DNA of 64,000 nucleotides, from contig NZ_JBBWUA010000016.1 in NCBI RefSeq assembly GCF_038181555.1, positions 1-64,000 on the forward strand. The letters run 5' to 3'. Positions 61,531 to 64,000 of this stretch are shown here, one piece after another. The DNA is from Desulfitobacterium sp038181555. GTDB lineage: Bacteria; Bacillota; Desulfitobacteriia; Desulfitobacteriales; Desulfitobacteriaceae. Positions within the stretch are counted from its first letter, which is position 1, and each line of letters opens with the position of its first letter. The position numbers and the translations under genes are program-made. The notes beneath the pieces are model-generated. The model ran no database searches and was not told where the DNA came from. It was given only the letters and a program-made list of their open reading frames with translations.

Positions 61531-62247
61531 GTGAGTGCCATCAACCTCAATGAATCTTTAAGACAAGTCTCCGCTCAAGAATCATTGGCGAACTCTATCC
61601 AAGCAATAAATGTCGGCTTTGCATTTTTAACCCGCATAAGCTCTATTCCGGGTAGCCCTTCCTTTACTTTTGCCCAGCCTTTAATCAATAGCAAGCAATT
61701 TTTAGCCTCTTGGGTTTTACTGGGCTCGCAGATTCTCTTACTGTTAGCAAAAAATGTTTTTCAATTAGAAAAACTCCCCATCCATGATTTTTCAAGTGGA
61801 CAGGTACTACAAATACCCATCGGTGAATTACAAAGCCTTCTCCACTATTTAGGGCCGCGGCAGCTGGGTTCTGCTACGAATCAAAGTAATATTATGAGTA
61901 ACCCACTGAGTACAGCGGATCCCATTTCTTTTCCCACGGAGCTTCCTCCGGATAGCCCTTTATTTATGGCCATATATGTATCGGTTGACCTCAGCAATGA
62001 GCTATATACTCCATCTGTTCTTTCTTATGTACCCATTATGAGCTTTCCAGGTCTGCGTGGTGCTGTACCTTTTCTTATTCTCGCTATATTAGCTGTGATT
62101 TTTGTGCGTTGCGTTGTTCCTCCGGAGACTACCGGGGCAAAACCAGCTCCTATTCCAAGAAAAAGCAAGAATCAATACCTTAATCTTAGCTCAGAGGAGA
62201 TAGTTACGATCTTGAAACGTTTTGGGAAGTATTTTAGCTCCCCATAA
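61531..62247 (+). CDS. Hypothetical membrane protein
   Basis: This protein of about 238 aa is not recognised. It has one internal hydrophobic segment (ASWVLLGSQILLLLAKNVF) and one near the C-terminus (LRGAVPFLILAILAVIFVRCVV) followed by a basic tail (PIPRKSKNQYLNL). In between is a Pro/Ser-rich stretch. GTG 61531 has AAGGA 5 nt upstream; an ATG at 61474 without a ribosome site is the alternative. The start is uncertain. A second unknown membrane-protein gene follows by 30 nt. Confidence 0.55.
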   Translation: MSAINLNESLRQVSAQESLANSIQAINVGFAFLTRISSIPGSPSFTFAQPLINSKQFLASWVLLGSQILLLLAKNVFQLEKLPIHDFSSGQVLQIPIGELQSLLHYLGPRQLGSATNQSNIMSNPLSTADPISFPTELPPDSPLFMAIYVSVDLSNELYTPSVLSYVPIMSFPGLRGAVPFLILAILAVIFVRCVVPPETTGAKPAPIPRKSKNQYLNLSSEEIVTILKRFGKYFSSP

Positions 62248-62277
62248 ATTTGTTCGTTTATCAGAATTAGTGTATGA

Positions 62278-62937
62278 TTGAGCGTGCAACAACAATCTCG
62301 GATAAAGGAAGTGCATCACTTTATGCAGCAAGTTAGTAAGCTCGGCCGTGAAAAGCTATCTAGCTTAGTAATACTTTTTTCCCTCCTCTTTACAATGTTA
62401 ACTTCTATCGGAGTTAATCTTCTTGATGTTAAAATTCTCAATATCGAACTCATTGATCGTGAGTTGTTTTCTGTGATTACCGAGAAGGGAAATGTAAATA
62501 TCCATCCGGACGACATTCTGCGGATCGAAAGAAGCTTCACAAAAGCATCTCTAACAGGCGAAACTGTAGAGCTGGATAAAATCTATACTGATAAGGGGTT
62601 TATTTACCTTTCTTCCCAAGCACCGTATGCTAAGACAGGACAAAAAATAATAAACTCTGTAGATTATTACGGATTACTAAAATGGGAGCGCGCTGGCGTC
62701 GACCTAGAGTCTATCAATAAACTAGGATACTCTATCGGCACTCCAGCCAACCATGTCCCAATCCTTTTCTCTTTAATTTCATTGCAGTATGCTGCTTTAT
62801 CCGTTGGCGGAATGGCTTTGATGGTCCTTGTTTTTCCCCTTCGTTTTGGAGAAGAGGAACAGGATACTACTTCAACCTTACCTTCTCAGGGACAGGAATT
62901 GATTCTCGATGATTCTGTGGAATACAGTGTTAAGTAA
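62278..62937 (+). CDS. Hypothetical membrane protein
   Basis: This protein of up to 219 aa is not recognised. It has a membrane helix near the N-terminus (SSLVILFSLLFTMLTSIGVNLL) and another near the C-terminus (FSLISLQYAALSVGGMALMVLVFPL), with a hydrophilic domain of about 115 aa between them that faces outside or inside as a unit. No strong ribosome site precedes TTG 62278; GTG 62284, GTG 62311 and ATG 62323 are in-frame alternatives. It is likely co-transcribed with the preceding gene. Confidence 0.6.
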   Translation: MSVQQQSRIKEVHHFMQQVSKLGREKLSSLVILFSLLFTMLTSIGVNLLDVKILNIELIDRELFSVITEKGNVNIHPDDILRIERSFTKASLTGETVELDKIYTDKGFIYLSSQAPYAKTGQKIINSVDYYGLLKWERAGVDLESINKLGYSIGTPANHVPILFSLISLQYAALSVGGMALMVLVFPLRFGEEEQDTTSTLPSQGQELILDDSVEYSVK

Positions 62938-62966
62938 GTTACATACAATTAGTGGCATAACCATAG

Positions 62967-63009
62967 AAAACAAAAGCAGACTAGGTTAAATCTAGTCTGC
63001 TTTTGTTTT
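62967..63009. terminator. Bidirectional terminator, perfect 18-bp stem
   Basis: AAAACAAAAGCAGACTAG at 62967-62984 pairs perfectly with 62992-63009 around a 7-nt loop. A-rich and T-rich ends suit termination of both the plus-strand gene and gap. Confidence 0.9.
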
Positions 63010-63039
63010 GTATATCACGTGTTTCAGATAAGCGGGTGT

Positions 63040-64000
63040 TTAGAGATCACGACTAACATATTCGACAAGATCGGCTACTCGGCAGGAATAGCCCCACTCA
63101 TTATCATACCAGGAGATAATTTTAATAAGGTTATCCTCAATTACCATCGTGGATAATCCATCGATAATTGACGAGGCTGGATTTCCGTTAAAGTCGCTAG
63201 ATACTAAAGGTAGTTCTGTATAGTCTAAAATCCCCTTCAACTGGCCTTGACTGGCACTGCGGAGAACCTCGTTGATTTCTTCTTTAGTGGTGTTTTTCTC
63301 GATTTCTGCTACTAAATCAATTACCGAAACATTCGGTGTCGGAACGCGCATGGAAAAACCATTGAGTTTGCCTTTAAGCTCGGGTAAGACCAGAGCTACA
63401 GCCCTTGCCGCACCTGTCGTCGTAGGAATGATGGAAAGCCCTGCTGCCCGAGCCCGACGCAAGTCTCGATGCGATTGGTCTAAAATCTGTTGATCGTTTG
63501 TATAGGAATGAACAGTGGTCATCAACCCCCGTTTAATTACGAAATTATCGTGTATTACTTTAGCTACGGGAGCCAAACAATTGGTTGTACAAGATGCATT
63601 GGATATCACATGATGTTTTTGGGAATCATATTCTTTTTCATTAACGCCCATAACGATCGTTATATCTTCTTCCTTAGCCGGAGCGGTAATAACAACTTTG
63701 CGCGCTCCACTTTTTAGATGCTTCTGGCAAACAATGCCATTATTAAACTTACCACTAGACTCAACCACGACATCAACGCCTAATTCACCCCAAGGAATAT
63801 CTCCAGGCTCTGTGTGGGAAACTACTTTGACCAGTTTGCCATCCACATAGAAGCCGTCCTGCGAATATTCTACATGTGCTGGAAAAATACCATGCACAGA
63901 ATCGTATTTTAAGAGATGAGGCAAAATCTCACCAGTTGAGCGATTATTGACCGCAACGATTTCAATTTCTTCTCTTCCGTAAGCTGCACGAAAAACGTTC
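63040..64000 (-). CDS. gap: Glyceraldehyde-3-phosphate dehydrogenase, 5' part missing at window edge
   Basis: This is type I GAPDH, the glycolytic oxidation of glyceraldehyde-3-phosphate with NAD. The frame stays open to the right edge, so the N-terminal nucleotide-binding start lies beyond 64000; about 320 aa are visible. Motifs are VVVESSGKFN, SNASCTTNCLAPVAKV with the catalytic Cys, VHSYTNDQQILDQSHRDLRRARAAG, GFSMRVPTPNVSVIDLVAEI and SWYDNEWGYSCRVADLVEYV. Family length is about 335 aa. It probably begins a glycolytic operon or stands alone; the upstream is not visible. Confidence 0.96.
   Translation of the reverse strand, partial: NVFRAAYGREEIEIVAVNNRSTGEILPHLLKYDSVHGIFPAHVEYSQDGFYVDGKLVKVVSHTEPGDIPWGELGVDVVVESSGKFNNGIVCQKHLKSGARKVVITAPAKEEDITIVMGVNEKEYDSQKHHVISNASCTTNCLAPVAKVIHDNFVIKRGLMTTVHSYTNDQQILDQSHRDLRRARAAGLSIIPTTTGAARAVALVLPELKGKLNGFSMRVPTPNVSVIDLVAEIEKNTTKEEINEVLRSASQGQLKGILDYTELPLVSSDFNGNPASSIIDGLSTMVIEDNLIKIISWYDNEWGYSCRVADLVEYVSRDL

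Noticed and set aside
1..64000. CRISPR arrays, insertion sequences, prophage or attachment sites
   Set aside because: No regularly spaced direct repeats, transposase/integrase ORFs or phage genes were seen on either strand.

Overview
The window reads as chromosome of an anaerobic, endospore-forming, low-to-mid GC Firmicute, most like the Desulfitobacterium/Desulfosporosinus group (Peptococcales). The pointers are a bacterial CODH/acetyl-CoA synthase (Wood-Ljungdahl) operon, spore-type proteins (CotF-like coat protein, LysM spore-type protein, two YjcZ-like micropeptides), DnaD/DnaI replication-loading genes, AddAB, DegS/DegU, and frequent GTG/TTG starts behind strong GGAGG sites. The genus is an inference; no rRNA is present. 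There is no CRISPR array, transposase or prophage, and most of the window looks like ordinary vertically inherited chromosome.

Layout. 0-12 kb: an ABC exporter half with a damaged 5' end, a divergent pair of uncharacterised genes (DUF4474-like and DUF6765-like) whose Shine-Dalgarno sites form an inverted repeat, PspC, a CotF-like coat protein, a two-gene chromate transporter, cardiolipin synthase, an ECF sigma factor coupled to a DUF4349 membrane protein, a YitT membrane protein and two small envelope proteins. 12-20 kb: addB-addA. 20-23 kb: a three-gene ABC importer of the TrpXYZ type on the minus strand, behind a promoter and a short attenuator-like leader. 23-27.8 kb: LysM protein, an unknown conserved gene, a free-standing structured non-coding RNA with its own promoter and terminator (possibly 6S-like), two tiny hydrophobic spore-type proteins, a 2-hydroxyacid dehydrogenase, an acetyltransferase and a 33-codon ORF. 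27.8-35.5 kb: iron-sulfur flavoprotein-like reductase, DegV, phosphoglucomutase, ClpB, two small proteins and a SigH-like sigma factor. 35.6-39.4 kb: the riboflavin operon ribD-ribE-ribBA-ribH on the minus strand, controlled by an FMN riboswitch whose antiterminator pairing can be read directly. 40.15 kb: tRNA-Pro(CGG).

41.9-53.1 kb is the metabolic core: cooC - acsA/cooS - acsB - acsC - acsV (RACo) - acsF/cooC2 - acsD - acsE, all in one direction. Together these encode the carbonyl branch of the Wood-Ljungdahl pathway. CODH makes CO, AcsE moves the methyl group from methyl-tetrahydrofolate to the corrinoid protein AcsCD, RACo rescues inactivated corrinoid, two CooC-type ATPases serve nickel insertion, and AcsB joins CO, methyl and CoA. 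The folate-branch and formate dehydrogenase genes are not in the window. Directly downstream lie an unrecognised acidic-linker protein and a DegS/DegU pair, then a beta-CASP nuclease-like metallo-beta-lactamase protein, an HD phosphohydrolase, dnaD-dnaI, three unrecognised envelope proteins and, running off the right edge on the minus strand, gap (GAPDH).

Most interesting for follow-up: the orphan structured RNA at about 24.68-25.01 kb; the trp-type leader with clustered UAG/GAG triplets; the explicit FMN riboswitch switch pairing; the CODH/ACS operon with its linked unknown gene and DegSU pair; and the uncharacterised envelope-protein cluster at 60.7-62.9 kb.
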